Below, piece after piece: positions 8,039-15,508 of a DNA stretch of 34,565 nucleotides (its first letter is position 1; the number at the start of each line of letters is the position of its first letter). The notes under the pieces were generated by a model. The model saw nothing but the letters and a program-made list of their open reading frames with translations, did not search any database and was not told where the DNA came from. A program made the translations under genes and the position numbers. Source of the DNA: an uncultured Akkermansia sp. (GTDB lineage Bacteria; Verrucomicrobiota; Verrucomicrobiia; Verrucomicrobiales; Akkermansiaceae); assembly GCA_947588735.1 (NCBI GenBank), contig CANQAD010000018.1, positions 1 to 34,565 of the forward strand. Direction: 5' to 3'.

Positions 8039-10765
8039 TCAGAAGGCTATGCTGACCCCTCCGCCGACGCTCCACGAATTGGAACCGCTGCGCAAGTCTG
8101 CTTCACCGTTGACATAGAGCAGTGTGTCTCTGTCCACAGGTATGCTGACGCTCGCACCGAGCTGCGCCCCCACGACACCTGTTTCGGCCGAACGAACCCG
8201 TCCGCTGTAACCGCGGTCGCCGAGGAAGGAAACATCGGCCTCGCTGCGGCGGTCGCCCATATCTACTGCCACATTGGCTCGAATCTCCAGCACAGCAGCG
8301 CGACTGAATGTCTGTTCTCCACACTGAGACACAAAGCGAGCTCCGGCTGTCAACGTTGTCAACGTGGATTTCTGTTCTCCCACGTGGAGTCCGGCATCAC
8401 CGGCCCCATTTTCATTGTAGCCATCCATCTTTGTGGTAATGACCGAAAGACCGATCAGAGGCTGAAGAAGGCTGCTCTTCTGCTCATTAAGCGATATATC
8501 ATAAGCCAATTCGTAGGCAGCTCCGAATCCGGCGCCGTTCGTACTCCCGCTGGTAGCGTAGTCGAGCACATAGGGCGCAACACCGCCACGGATAGTGCGG
8601 TTGAACTCAGCATCCGAGAAACCGGCGGACACGACGAAGCTGTGGTGGAAATTGCCGCTGCGATGGTGAGCGTAGAGGTTCACATAGTAGGTATCCAGAT
8701 CTCCCTCGGCATGATCCGCCGCATCAACTTTCAAGTCGCCATAGGAAGCAACGAGGGAGAGACCGATGATGGGACCTCCGCCTTGGAGATCTTTCTCCAC
8801 GCCTACACCGGCTCCCCATGAGTTGTGTTCATATCCGGTTTCATCCCCGGATCGATCCAACTTGGCGCTGCCGCCCATACCTTCCACCCACACGCGCATC
8901 CCTTGGTCAGAATCGTCACGTGCCGCCGGTTCTTGACCGAGGCGAGCTGCCCGCGAAGCAGCGCGAGAGAGCTGCCCACGCATGGCATCCCGTTGTGCGG
9001 CTCCCAGCGCCGGCACAGCGCTGCCGACCACGGCAGACATGAGCCGCTGAGCCTCACTTCTGGCTGCGGCCGGATCAATGTTTGTTTCCTCGATGAGTCT
9101 TTCAGTGATCCCTGACTCAGCGATCATCGCAGCCATGGCTACAGCCGGTTGCCCTCCCTGCCCGATTTGAGCAAGTTCCGCGATGACACCTGCCACATTC
9201 CTCAGCTCTGAGGAGGTCGAATAATTCATGGCGTGGTAGAGCATGCCTGCGCCGGTCCGCGTGTTTTCGGAGATCGCAAGAGGCGCAAAAATGGTATCGG
9301 GATTGGGGTCATCCGGAATAGGCTCGATGGGGGCATCCGGCAGGTTGGCTCCATCGCCGGCTATCACGTAGAGTTGGACGACATTTCCATCCTTCTTCTC
9401 GACCATCAGATACGGATCGTCATATCCATCCACGGTGACCGTTACATTCTCCTTGAGCCATCCGTTGAGCTTCGACTCGCTGTCCACATCCGTATATTGT
9501 TCGGTCACCGAAAACGTGCGATCTCCGTCATCATGCTCCCCGTATTCAATGGAAGTAAGAACAATGCCGTTCGCCTGGATGAGGAGTTGCTTCAAATCCT
9601 TACCATGGTTCTCTGCGAATTCCACCCGAACGGTCAGCTTGGTTGGGTTTGATGTGTCTTCCTCCCACGTTGTCGTCTTCAACACAATTGCCCCGGACGC
9701 CGTGATTTTGGCTCCCATCTCACCCTTGCCATACTTCACCACCAGCGTCGACCGATCTTCCATGTCAAAGCTGAGTCCCCTCTGCCTGACAGGTTCATAT
9801 ATCCGCGAATCAAACTTTACGGAATCTGATTCCTCGTCATAATGCCAAGTGGGGGCATCGAGAAGTTTTCCGAGAGAAACTTTCGTCCCCTCCTCCATGG
9901 TCAACGTGCTTCTGGTTTGCAATTTGTCCGGATTGTCCCACGTATCAAAAGAAATGTCATGAACGCTTCCTAACTGCAGACCTTTGAACTCGTCCTTTGC
10001 GCCGGCGAGAGCGACATTGCCGCAGGCCACGGACAGGTTGGTCCCTTGAGATGTGACGTCGGTGAAAGTTTGATGGCTCGTGTCCAGACTTGGTTTCGAA
10101 GGGTTGAAAAGACTACCAACTTCAATAAATTCTTCGCCCTCTATCCTCCCGCTGAAATTCCCACCGGCGCCATCAATGAAAAAGCTACTAAAACCATAAA
10201 CCGGATTCTTTCGAAGGGTCAAAGTTCCACTCCCGTTCAGACTTGTACAGTTCAAGTCGGCCACGGACATTTCTCCGCCTTTCTCAATCGTTAAGATGCC
10301 AACTCGTGAAGTAATATCATCCGAAATTGTGACCTTTGCTCCGTTCTGCACGACAATCTCGCCTGGCCCGCCCCACACAGTACCCAGTTTCGATTCTCCT
10401 GCTGCAAAGATGATCTTTCCTCCCGGCTTGTCTTGATTACCCAATTCTTTCTCAAACAAATGGAGTATTCTCCCCCCACCCAGGTAGTTACCGTTGTACG
10501 TGAGTCCTCCCATGATGGTCAGGCTGTGTCCTTTTTCCACAATAATGTAATGGTCCGCCCCACTATCCAGTGTTAAAGCATGGCCCAAGATGGCGTCTTC
10601 CCCCTCCACCACAATACTGACGGACCCACTCGGAGCTCCTGTCAATTTTTCAAGACTTGAATCTTGGTCATTTACAGTCACAGTGACTGTACCAAATGCC
10701 ATTGTGCAGCACAAGAGCGCCGCCAGCACCGCATTGCGTAAAATATAGGGTAATCGAAGTTTCAT
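8039..10765 (-). CDS. Autotransporter (type Va secretion), copy 2
   Basis: A 908-residue paralogue of the autotransporter at 4670-7423. It has a signal peptide starting MKLRLPYILRNAVLAALLCC, a beta-helix-like passenger (SLTIMGGLTY, IVVQNGAKVTI, LTIEKGGEM), the same DAPIEPIPDDPNPD linker, the alanine-rich helical segment and the C-terminal barrel ending SVGGGVSIAF. The open frame extends up to 10942 through the switch region, but those 59 residues precede the signal peptide and are not expected to be translated; the start is 10765. There is no Shine-Dalgarno. The last 474 residues match copy 1 exactly, with identical DNA, while the passengers differ by many substitutions and small indels. This is the pattern left by recent gene conversion of the barrel. 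Confidence 0.9.
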   Translation of the reverse strand: MKLRLPYILRNAVLAALLCCTMAFGTVTVTVNDQDSSLEKLTGAPSGSVSIVVEGEDAILGHALTLDSGADHYIIVEKGHSLTIMGGLTYNGNYLGGGRILHLFEKELGNQDKPGGKIIFAAGESKLGTVWGGPGEIVVQNGAKVTISDDITSRVGILTIEKGGEMSVADLNCTSLNGSGTLTLRKNPVYGFSSFFIDGAGGNFSGRIEGEEFIEVGSLFNPSKPSLDTSHQTFTDVTSQGTNLSVACGNVALAGAKDEFKGLQLGSVHDISFDTWDNPDKLQTRSTLTMEEGTKVSLGKLLDAPTWHYDEESDSVKFDSRIYEPVRQRGLSFDMEDRSTLVVKYGKGEMGAKITASGAIVLKTTTWEEDTSNPTKLTVRVEFAENHGKDLKQLLIQANGIVLTSIEYGEHDDGDRTFSVTEQYTDVDSESKLNGWLKENVTVTVDGYDDPYLMVEKKDGNVVQLYVIAGDGANLPDAPIEPIPDDPNPDTIFAPLAISENTRTGAGMLYHAMNYSTSSELRNVAGVIAELAQIGQGGQPAVAMAAMIAESGITERLIEETNIDPAAARSEAQRLMSAVVGSAVPALGAAQRDAMRGQLSRAASRAARLGQEPAARDDSDQGMRVWVEGMGGSAKLDRSGDETGYEHNSWGAGVGVEKDLQGGGPIIGLSLVASYGDLKVDAADHAEGDLDTYYVNLYAHHRSGNFHHSFVVSAGFSDAEFNRTIRGGVAPYVLDYATSGSTNGAGFGAAYELAYDISLNEQKSSLLQPLIGLSVITTKMDGYNENGAGDAGLHVGEQKSTLTTLTAGARFVSQCGEQTFSRAAVLEIRANVAVDMGDRRSEADVSFLGDRGYSGRVRSAETGVVGAQLGASVSIPVDRDTLLYVNGEADLRSGSNSWSVGGGVSIAF

Positions 10766-10842
10766 AGAAATAATTGTGAATGATTTTTTACCTCTGCACA
10801 CATCGTTTGTCCGTGAGCGCTTCGGTACAAGGACGAGTATAT

Positions 10843-10860
10843 CGAATTTTAAAAACGATG
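10843..10860 (+). repeat. Left inverted repeat of switch 2
   Basis: CGAATTTTAAAAACGATG; pairs with the reverse complement of 11008-11025 at 13 of 18 positions, including the whole TTTTAAAA core. Confidence 0.7.
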
Positions 10861-11007
10861 AGCACACGGATATTCGTTTTATATTCACAAAAAATGCTTT
10901 GAAAAACCAGTCCCTCTTCTCTCTCGTCTTTATCCTTTTCAAAATCTCGGGATGCCTCAGAACGCTAACCTACTTAAAAACGAGAAATGGTAACATTTTT
11001 TCCTGTA

Positions 11008-11025
11008 CATCTCTTTTAAAAAGAG
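11008..11025 (-). repeat. Right inverted repeat of switch 2
   Basis: Minus-strand CTCTTTTTAAAAGAGATG. Its core agrees with the left repeat of the same locus, but not with the TTTCGAA cores of switch 1, as expected if recombination takes place within each locus. Confidence 0.7.
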
Positions 11026-11114
11026 ATAAGCAAGTGTCCATTTCCGGCAGTCTCAGGATGCAAAGAGCTTACGAGTGAGAGACTTATACAACGGCGTCTC
11101 TTACGCTTGGCGGT

Positions 11115-11164
11115 GAAAAACCGGCAGCCCCACTCGGAGCTGCCGGTAGCGAGGCAAACTCGCG
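11115..11164 (-). terminator. Double-hairpin intrinsic terminator of glnN
   Basis: GCGAG/CTCGC followed by CCGGCAGC/GCTGCCGG (11146-11121) and a short T-run on the minus strand. It differs from the two autotransporter terminators by only a couple of bases, so the same terminator module closes three consecutive genes. Confidence 0.85.
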
Positions 11165-11171
11165 TTTCAGA

Positions 11172-13274
11172 CTATTTGCTGTGGATGTTGAGCATCTGGG
11201 CGTAAGTAGGCACCGGCCACAAGTCGGCGTCCACAATGGCTTCGAGGGCATCAACGGTAACGCGGGCGGACTCCATGGCTTCTTTCATGCACACGGGACA
11301 GCCCTTATCGATGGCAGCCTGCAAAGCCTGAACTTTAGCGGGCAACTCATCGTAGAGTTTGCCCACGGCGTTGGCTTTGTCCTCTGCGGCCTTGAGACCG
11401 GCTTTGATGCCGGCAGCCTTGATGGCGGCAATGGTCCCGCAGATTTCTGTCATCTGACCGGCTATGGCCGGTAGGTAAATGGTCTGCAACATGTTCAGGC
11501 AGGTCTTGGCCTCAATGTGAATGAGCTTCAGGTAGCTCTCCGCCTGCACCTCCTTGCGGGCCAGAAGTTCGGCCTTGGAGAGGATGTTGTACTTTTTCAT
11601 GAGCTTGATGGTATCCGGGCGAGCGAGCACTTCAAGTGCCTCCGGCGTGGTCTTAAGGTGCGGCAAACCGCGGCGCTCAGCCTCCTTAATCCACTCCTGC
11701 GAGTAGCCATTGCCATTGAAGATGATACGATCGTGCTTCGTGATCATCTCCTTAATCATGGCGCTGACCACGGTGTTAAAATTACGCTTGCCTACGACGG
11801 GTTCAAGCCTGGTGGCCACCTCATCCAGGGCTTCGGCCACAATGGTGTTGAGGACAGCCATGGGCCACGCGCAAGTTTGCGAGGAACCAACGGCACGGAA
11901 CTCAAACTTGTTCCCCGTGAAAGCAAAGGGAGAAGTCCTGTTGCGATCGGTCGTGTCCTTCGGTAGAGTTGGCAGCACATCCACGCCCAGCTCCATGGTG
12001 GTCTTGGCAGCAGAGCTCTTGGCGCCGCCGGCCTTGATCTGTTCAATGATGTCGGTGAGCTGATCTCCCAGGAAGATGGAGATGATGGCGGGCGGAGCCT
12101 CATTAGCGCCCAGACGATGGTCGTTGCCGGCTTTAGAGATCGAAGCTCGCAGCAAATCGGCATGTTTGTCCACACCCTGGATCACGCAGGCGAGGAAGGT
12201 CAGGAAAAGCAAGTTGCTGTGCGGCGTCTTGCCCGGAGAGAAGAGCGACCCGAGTTCCGGAGTGCCGAGCGACCAGTTGTTGTGCTTGCCGGAACCGTTC
12301 ACGCAAGCGTACGGCTTCTCATGCAACAGACAAACGAGGTTAAATTTGAGAGCCTGCCGTTGGAGAATATCCATAATCATCACGTTGTGGTCCACAGCCA
12401 CGTTGCTCGCCTCAAAGAGCGGAGCAATTTCAAACTGCGCGGGAGCCACCTCGTTGTGACGCGTCTTGGCCGGCACGCCGAGGGCCCACAGCGCGTGATC
12501 CACGGAGTTCATGAACTCCAGCACTCTCTCCTTGATGGAGCCGAAGTAGTGATCCTCCATCTGCTGATGCTTGGGCGGCAGACAGCCGAAAAGGGTGCGC
12601 CCGGTCTCAATGAGATCCGGCCGCTGCAAGTACAAACTGCGATCAATCAGGAAATATTCCTGCTCCGCGCCCAAATTACTCTCCACACAGCTGGGCTCCA
12701 CCCCAAAACACCGCAACACGCGCGTTGCATGCTTCGACACAGCTACCATCGAACGCAACAGGGGCGTCTTCTTGTCCAAAGCTTCGCCTGTGTACGAACA
12801 AAAAGCCGTGGGAATGCAGAGCGTGGCAGTGTGCTCGGTGCGTTTGATGAACGCCGGAGATGTGGGATCCCATGCCGTGTAGCCACGTGCCTCAAATGTC
12901 GCACGTATCCCGCCGGAGGGGAAAGAGGAGGCATCCGGCTCAGCCTGAATAAGGTTCTTGCCTGTGAACTCGCAGATCATGCCCCCCTTCCCATCCGGTT
13001 CCACAAAAGAATCGTGCTTTTCCGCCGTAGCGTCCGAAAGCGGTTGGAACCAGTGCGTGTAGTGCGTGGCTCCTTTGGAGAGCGCCCACACCTTCATCGC
13101 CTGTGCCACTTCATCCGCTATGCTCATGTCCAGCTTCCCTCCGCGCTGGACCGTGGCAAGCATCTTCTTGAAAGCGCTTTTGGAAAGGTATTTCTCCATT
13201 GTTTTGATCCCGAAAGTATCGCTGCCGTACAATGCCGTCAACGCCTCTTCTGCACTGGTGTCTTTCGTTTCCAT
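11172..13274 (-). CDS. glnN: Glutamine synthetase type III
   Basis: A 700-residue cytoplasmic enzyme that makes glutamine from glutamate, ammonia and ATP. GSIII is larger than GSI and is typical of Bacteroidetes, cyanobacteria and Verrucomicrobia. Family landmarks are LGAEQEYFLID (201-211), RHNEVAPAQFEIAP (272-285), NGSGKHNNWSLGTPE (326-340), a DHRLGANEAPPAIISIFLG block and a FTGNKFEFRAVGSSQ segment. The long C-terminal helical extension of the type is present. The start at 13274 gives the normal N-terminus. A consensus sigma-54 promoter lies 69-85 bp upstream and a double-hairpin terminator 8 bp beyond the stop, so the gene is probably transcribed alone and controlled by nitrogen supply. Confidence 0.96.
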   Translation of the reverse strand: METKDTSAEEALTALYGSDTFGIKTMEKYLSKSAFKKMLATVQRGGKLDMSIADEVAQAMKVWALSKGATHYTHWFQPLSDATAEKHDSFVEPDGKGGMICEFTGKNLIQAEPDASSFPSGGIRATFEARGYTAWDPTSPAFIKRTEHTATLCIPTAFCSYTGEALDKKTPLLRSMVAVSKHATRVLRCFGVEPSCVESNLGAEQEYFLIDRSLYLQRPDLIETGRTLFGCLPPKHQQMEDHYFGSIKERVLEFMNSVDHALWALGVPAKTRHNEVAPAQFEIAPLFEASNVAVDHNVMIMDILQRQALKFNLVCLLHEKPYACVNGSGKHNNWSLGTPELGSLFSPGKTPHSNLLFLTFLACVIQGVDKHADLLRASISKAGNDHRLGANEAPPAIISIFLGDQLTDIIEQIKAGGAKSSAAKTTMELGVDVLPTLPKDTTDRNRTSPFAFTGNKFEFRAVGSSQTCAWPMAVLNTIVAEALDEVATRLEPVVGKRNFNTVVSAMIKEMITKHDRIIFNGNGYSQEWIKEAERRGLPHLKTTPEALEVLARPDTIKLMKKYNILSKAELLARKEVQAESYLKLIHIEAKTCLNMLQTIYLPAIAGQMTEICGTIAAIKAAGIKAGLKAAEDKANAVGKLYDELPAKVQALQAAIDKGCPVCMKEAMESARVTVDALEAIVDADLWPVPTYAQMLNIHSK

Positions 13275-13342
13275 AGTTTTGTGTGTGGTAATTGGTTTTG
13301 TTCGTCGAGCACGGCCCTTCGCTGTCCTCTCCCCTCCTCTTC

Positions 13343-13359
13343 TGCAAATATCGTGCCAA
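13343..13359 (-). promoter_or_regulatory. Sigma-54 promoter of glnN
   Basis: The minus strand reads TTGGCACGATATTTGCA, a full match to the RpoN consensus TGGCACR-N4-TTGCW with GG-N10-GC spacing. The predicted start site near 13331 leaves a leader of about 57 bases before the glnN ATG. I looked for a second such site on both strands and saw none. Confidence 0.85.
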
Positions 13360-13430
13360 TATCTAAACTTTTTTCTTTTTCACTCATATTTAGCCGTTCA
13401 AAATACGGCATCCCGACTTTACTTAGAAAA

Positions 13431-13491
13431 ATTAAATGACAAAAATGTAAAATTATCCCATTTAATGTACAAAATTGTTTAACATTTTTGT
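13431..13491. promoter_or_regulatory. Nested inverted repeats upstream of the sigma-54 promoter
   Basis: ACAAAAATGT (13439-13448) pairs with ACATTTTTGT (13482-13491), and ATTAAATG (13431-13438) pairs with CATTTAAT (13459-13466). They lie about 100-160 bp upstream of the predicted glnN start site, where enhancer-binding activators of sigma-54 usually bind. They do not match the enterobacterial NtrC site. Confidence 0.4.
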
Positions 13492-13753
13492 AAAACATAT
13501 GGACTCCGAAACTCTCTACTTGCCCCATAAAGTGCACGCAGGCTGGTGCTCGTCATTCTCCAGCGTGCAACCCGGTACTTGATCTTGACACGTTCCAGAG
13601 TTCATGTCATGACCGTCACGAAGTTGGACGTCGCCGAGTCTGGCAAGCCTTTTTGTGGGCTGAAAATCGCTCCTCCTCCAGTGCATCTCACCAAAAAGCG
13701 GCTGTAAACCACGCGCTCTCATGCTCTCAGCAGACAATCATCGAGCGTTTTTC
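13492..13753. other. Spacer between the glnN control region and tRNA-Arg
   Basis: An open frame of 73 codons exists on the minus strand (13516-13737), but it has no ribosome site or recognisable motif and I do not call it. No other feature was seen. Confidence 0.35.
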
Positions 13754-13825
13754 TAGCCCCGACAGGAATCGAACCTGTATTTGCCCTTTAGGAGAGGGCC
13801 GTTCTATCCATTGAACTACGAGGCC
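13754..13825 (-). tRNA. tRNA-Arg (anticodon CCT)
   Basis: The minus strand folds as a tRNA. The acceptor stem is GGCCTCG/CGGGGCT, followed by U8-A9, a D-arm GTTC..GAAC, an anticodon stem GCCCT/AGGGC with loop CTCCTAA, and a T-arm CAGG/CCTG with TTCGATT. The CCT anticodon decodes AGG. The 3' CCA is not encoded. It follows the unknown gene ending at 13871 on the same strand. Confidence 0.93.
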
Positions 13826-13870
13826 GGGGAAGTGCTTTTTACACCGAATGGACTTGAATGGCAAGAAAAA

Positions 13871-14692
13871 TTACGAGAAGGCGCTGCGAAGACGCAACAG
13901 CTGTGATTCAGAAAGAAAAGGGACAAGCTGAGGGAGGATGCGCGGGAGAAACTCCGGGAGAGACCATGAGTGCAAGGGCTGAGGCGCAGGGAGAGTAAAG
14001 CTCCATGCAGGCATGGGATAGTTAACATCCGCCACCAGCTGAGTGGATGCTGCCAGACGTTCCAACGCATGGGTGAGAGGCTCGCAGAGCGCCGGAGTCT
14101 GAGCAAGAGGCAACAGCCAGGCAGAACTCAAACTATTGAGTTGTCCCTGCAAACCTCGCAGTATAGAGGACAATTGGTCAACGGATAAATCATGCAGCTG
14201 CATGAGCTCCGGCAAAAGCCTTAAATCTGCTGGAGCAAGCATACCGCTGACGATAGCCGCAGAAGGCTTCTTCTCTGTATGCAACAGGTGCACCAGAGCG
14301 TGCGCTCCGACAAAGCGTGTTCCCTGTTCCGGCACGGCCAGCGTGACAGTCAGAGTCGCGGCGCGCGAAGCAAGCCACGGATGAGACTCCACGGCGGCCC
14401 ACAGTAACAAGGCGCGCCATCCCTCGCCACGGCGTCGAGTCACAAACTCACCGAGACAAGCCAAGGCCTGTGCACGCTGCTCTGCCGCAGCGTTTTTTTC
14501 AAATTGCGCGTAGAGAGGAGGAAACACCTCGCCCGGCAGGTTGGGCTGATCTGCTTCAGCAATGGCGAGAGCCACCATACCCAGGCACCACTCCTGCACG
14601 GAGAGCGACTCGCGTTGTCGATCATCACGCAGGCGCGCAAGCAACCGACTCACGCCAGTGAGTTCGGAAAAAATGTCGCGCTCCAAGGACAT
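13871..14692 (-). CDS. Unknown protein, last gene of the metF operon
   Basis: I do not recognise this 273-residue protein. It is rich in leucine and alanine and looks wholly helical, with repeated helix pairs (for example AQALACLGEFVTRR, GAHALVHLLHTEKK, LRLLPELMQLHDLS), so a HEAT- or TPR-like solenoid is possible. There is no signal peptide or membrane helix. The frame is open to 14842, but that would overlap the upstream TPR gene and adds an arginine-rich stretch with no start signal. The ATG at 14692 lies 22 bp after that gene's stop. It shares strand and spacing with the metF operon and precedes tRNA-Arg. Confidence 0.6.
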   Translation of the reverse strand: MSLERDIFSELTGVSRLLARLRDDRQRESLSVQEWCLGMVALAIAEADQPNLPGEVFPPLYAQFEKNAAAEQRAQALACLGEFVTRRRGEGWRALLLWAAVESHPWLASRAATLTVTLAVPEQGTRFVGAHALVHLLHTEKKPSAAIVSGMLAPADLRLLPELMQLHDLSVDQLSSILRGLQGQLNSLSSAWLLPLAQTPALCEPLTHALERLAASTQLVADVNYPMPAWSFTLPAPQPLHSWSLPEFLPRILPQLVPFLSESQLLRLRSAFS

Positions 14693-14714
14693 GCCACAAA
14701 GGGAGCAGTGATAT

Positions 14715-15500
14715 TCAGCGAGAACCGAGTCCCGGGAAAAGAGGCGCCTCTTTGCTTTGCTCCTTCCCCTGTTGCGGCTCCGGCGGGGGAACAGGCTTGG
14801 GAGCATCCACTCCGAGAATGAGCAATCTCTGCTGTGCGGCAACTTGCAGAGGAGAAGCCGGACAATGCTCCGCTATCTGCTTGTAGTAAGCACGTGCACC
14901 CTGCTCATCACCACTTTTTTGCGCCATATCTCCAAGCGAAAGCAGCGCGAGCGCCCGATACGGCGTCTCACCAGCTCGGTTCACCGCCTGCCAAAGCTCT
15001 GCGGATTTTTCGTTTTCTCCTCCGCGTGCGTAATACCCTGCGAGGTAAGTTTGAGCGCGCAGGCGCAAAAATGGTTCCTCTGCACCAAGGGCCACCTCTT
15101 GCAGCGCAGCAATGCCCTGCTTTTCTTCCCCGCCGGCGAGCAATTGCATGCCTCGCAGCAGCTGCGCCGTACCTACTGCCTGTGTACCGGGATAATCGTT
15201 GATGATACGATCGAGTGTGGTCATGTCCATGCCATCTTGGTCTGAGGACGAGTCCACCACTCGGAGCGCCTGCACCAGCAGACCCGAGGCTTCCGCCTCC
15301 TGACGCGAACGATAGGTGCCGTAAATGATGGCGGCCGCCAACAGCAGCATGATCGCCAAAGTGGCTACAATGAGCTTTTTGTAATGCGCATTGAGAAACT
15401 GCTCGTGGCGGGAAGGCCCCAGCTCTATTTCTCCGATAGCCTTCATCTCTTCAGGTGTGAGCTCGGGCATATCCTTCAGCTTGTCGTGTTTTTTTGCCAT
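14715..15500 (-). CDS. TPR membrane protein, YfgM-like
   Basis: A 261-residue protein with a charged cytoplasmic N-terminus (about 1-42), one membrane helix (LIVATLAIMLLLAAAIIYGTY, roughly 43-63) and a periplasmic helical domain with TPR-like units (GTAQLLRGMQLLAGGEEKQG, PYRALALLSLGDMAQKSGD, ARAYYKQIAEHCPASP). The tail is proline- and lysine-rich. This layout fits the YfgM/TPR_21 group, which works with periplasmic chaperones near the Sec translocon and Bam machinery. Here it may assist secretion of outer-membrane proteins such as the nearby autotransporters, but that link is only suggested by location. It lies 8 bp downstream of metF. Confidence 0.7.
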   Translation of the reverse strand: MAKKHDKLKDMPELTPEEMKAIGEIELGPSRHEQFLNAHYKKLIVATLAIMLLLAAAIIYGTYRSRQEAEASGLLVQALRVVDSSSDQDGMDMTTLDRIINDYPGTQAVGTAQLLRGMQLLAGGEEKQGIAALQEVALGAEEPFLRLRAQTYLAGYYARGGENEKSAELWQAVNRAGETPYRALALLSLGDMAQKSGDEQGARAYYKQIAEHCPASPLQVAAQQRLLILGVDAPKPVPPPEPQQGKEQSKEAPLFPGLGSR

Positions 15501-15508
15501 GGTGCAGG

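Larger units (their letters stand above)
10831..11040 (-). promoter_or_regulatory. Putative invertible promoter switch upstream of autotransporter 2
   Basis: The 147-bp segment 10861-11007 is bounded by inverted repeats at 10843-10860 and 11008-11025, each with a TTTTAAAA core and GATG on the inside. Its sequence matches the reverse complement of the segment of switch 1, while the outer flanks (GGTACAAGGACGAGT against GGTACAGGAGCGAGT) match directly. In this orientation the AATATAAAACGAATA box reads toward the autotransporter start, about 110 bp away, so this copy may be ON. The outer block GACTTATACAA at 11081-11091 is also conserved. Confidence 0.75.

Noticed and set aside
10766-10942. N-terminal extension of autotransporter 2
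   Set aside because: The 59 extra residues precede a clear signal peptide, which would be hidden behind them, and run into the switch.
10776-11078. 100-codon plus-strand frame across switch 2
   Set aside because: It is a by-product of the inverted segment and lies in a control region, so it is not called as a gene.
12117-13439. 440-codon open frame on the plus strand
   Set aside because: It is wholly antisense to glnN, which has strong family motifs; the long frame results from the codon bias of the real gene.
13516-13737. 73-codon minus-strand frame after tRNA-Arg
   Set aside because: No ribosome site and no similarity that I recognise; listed only as spacer.
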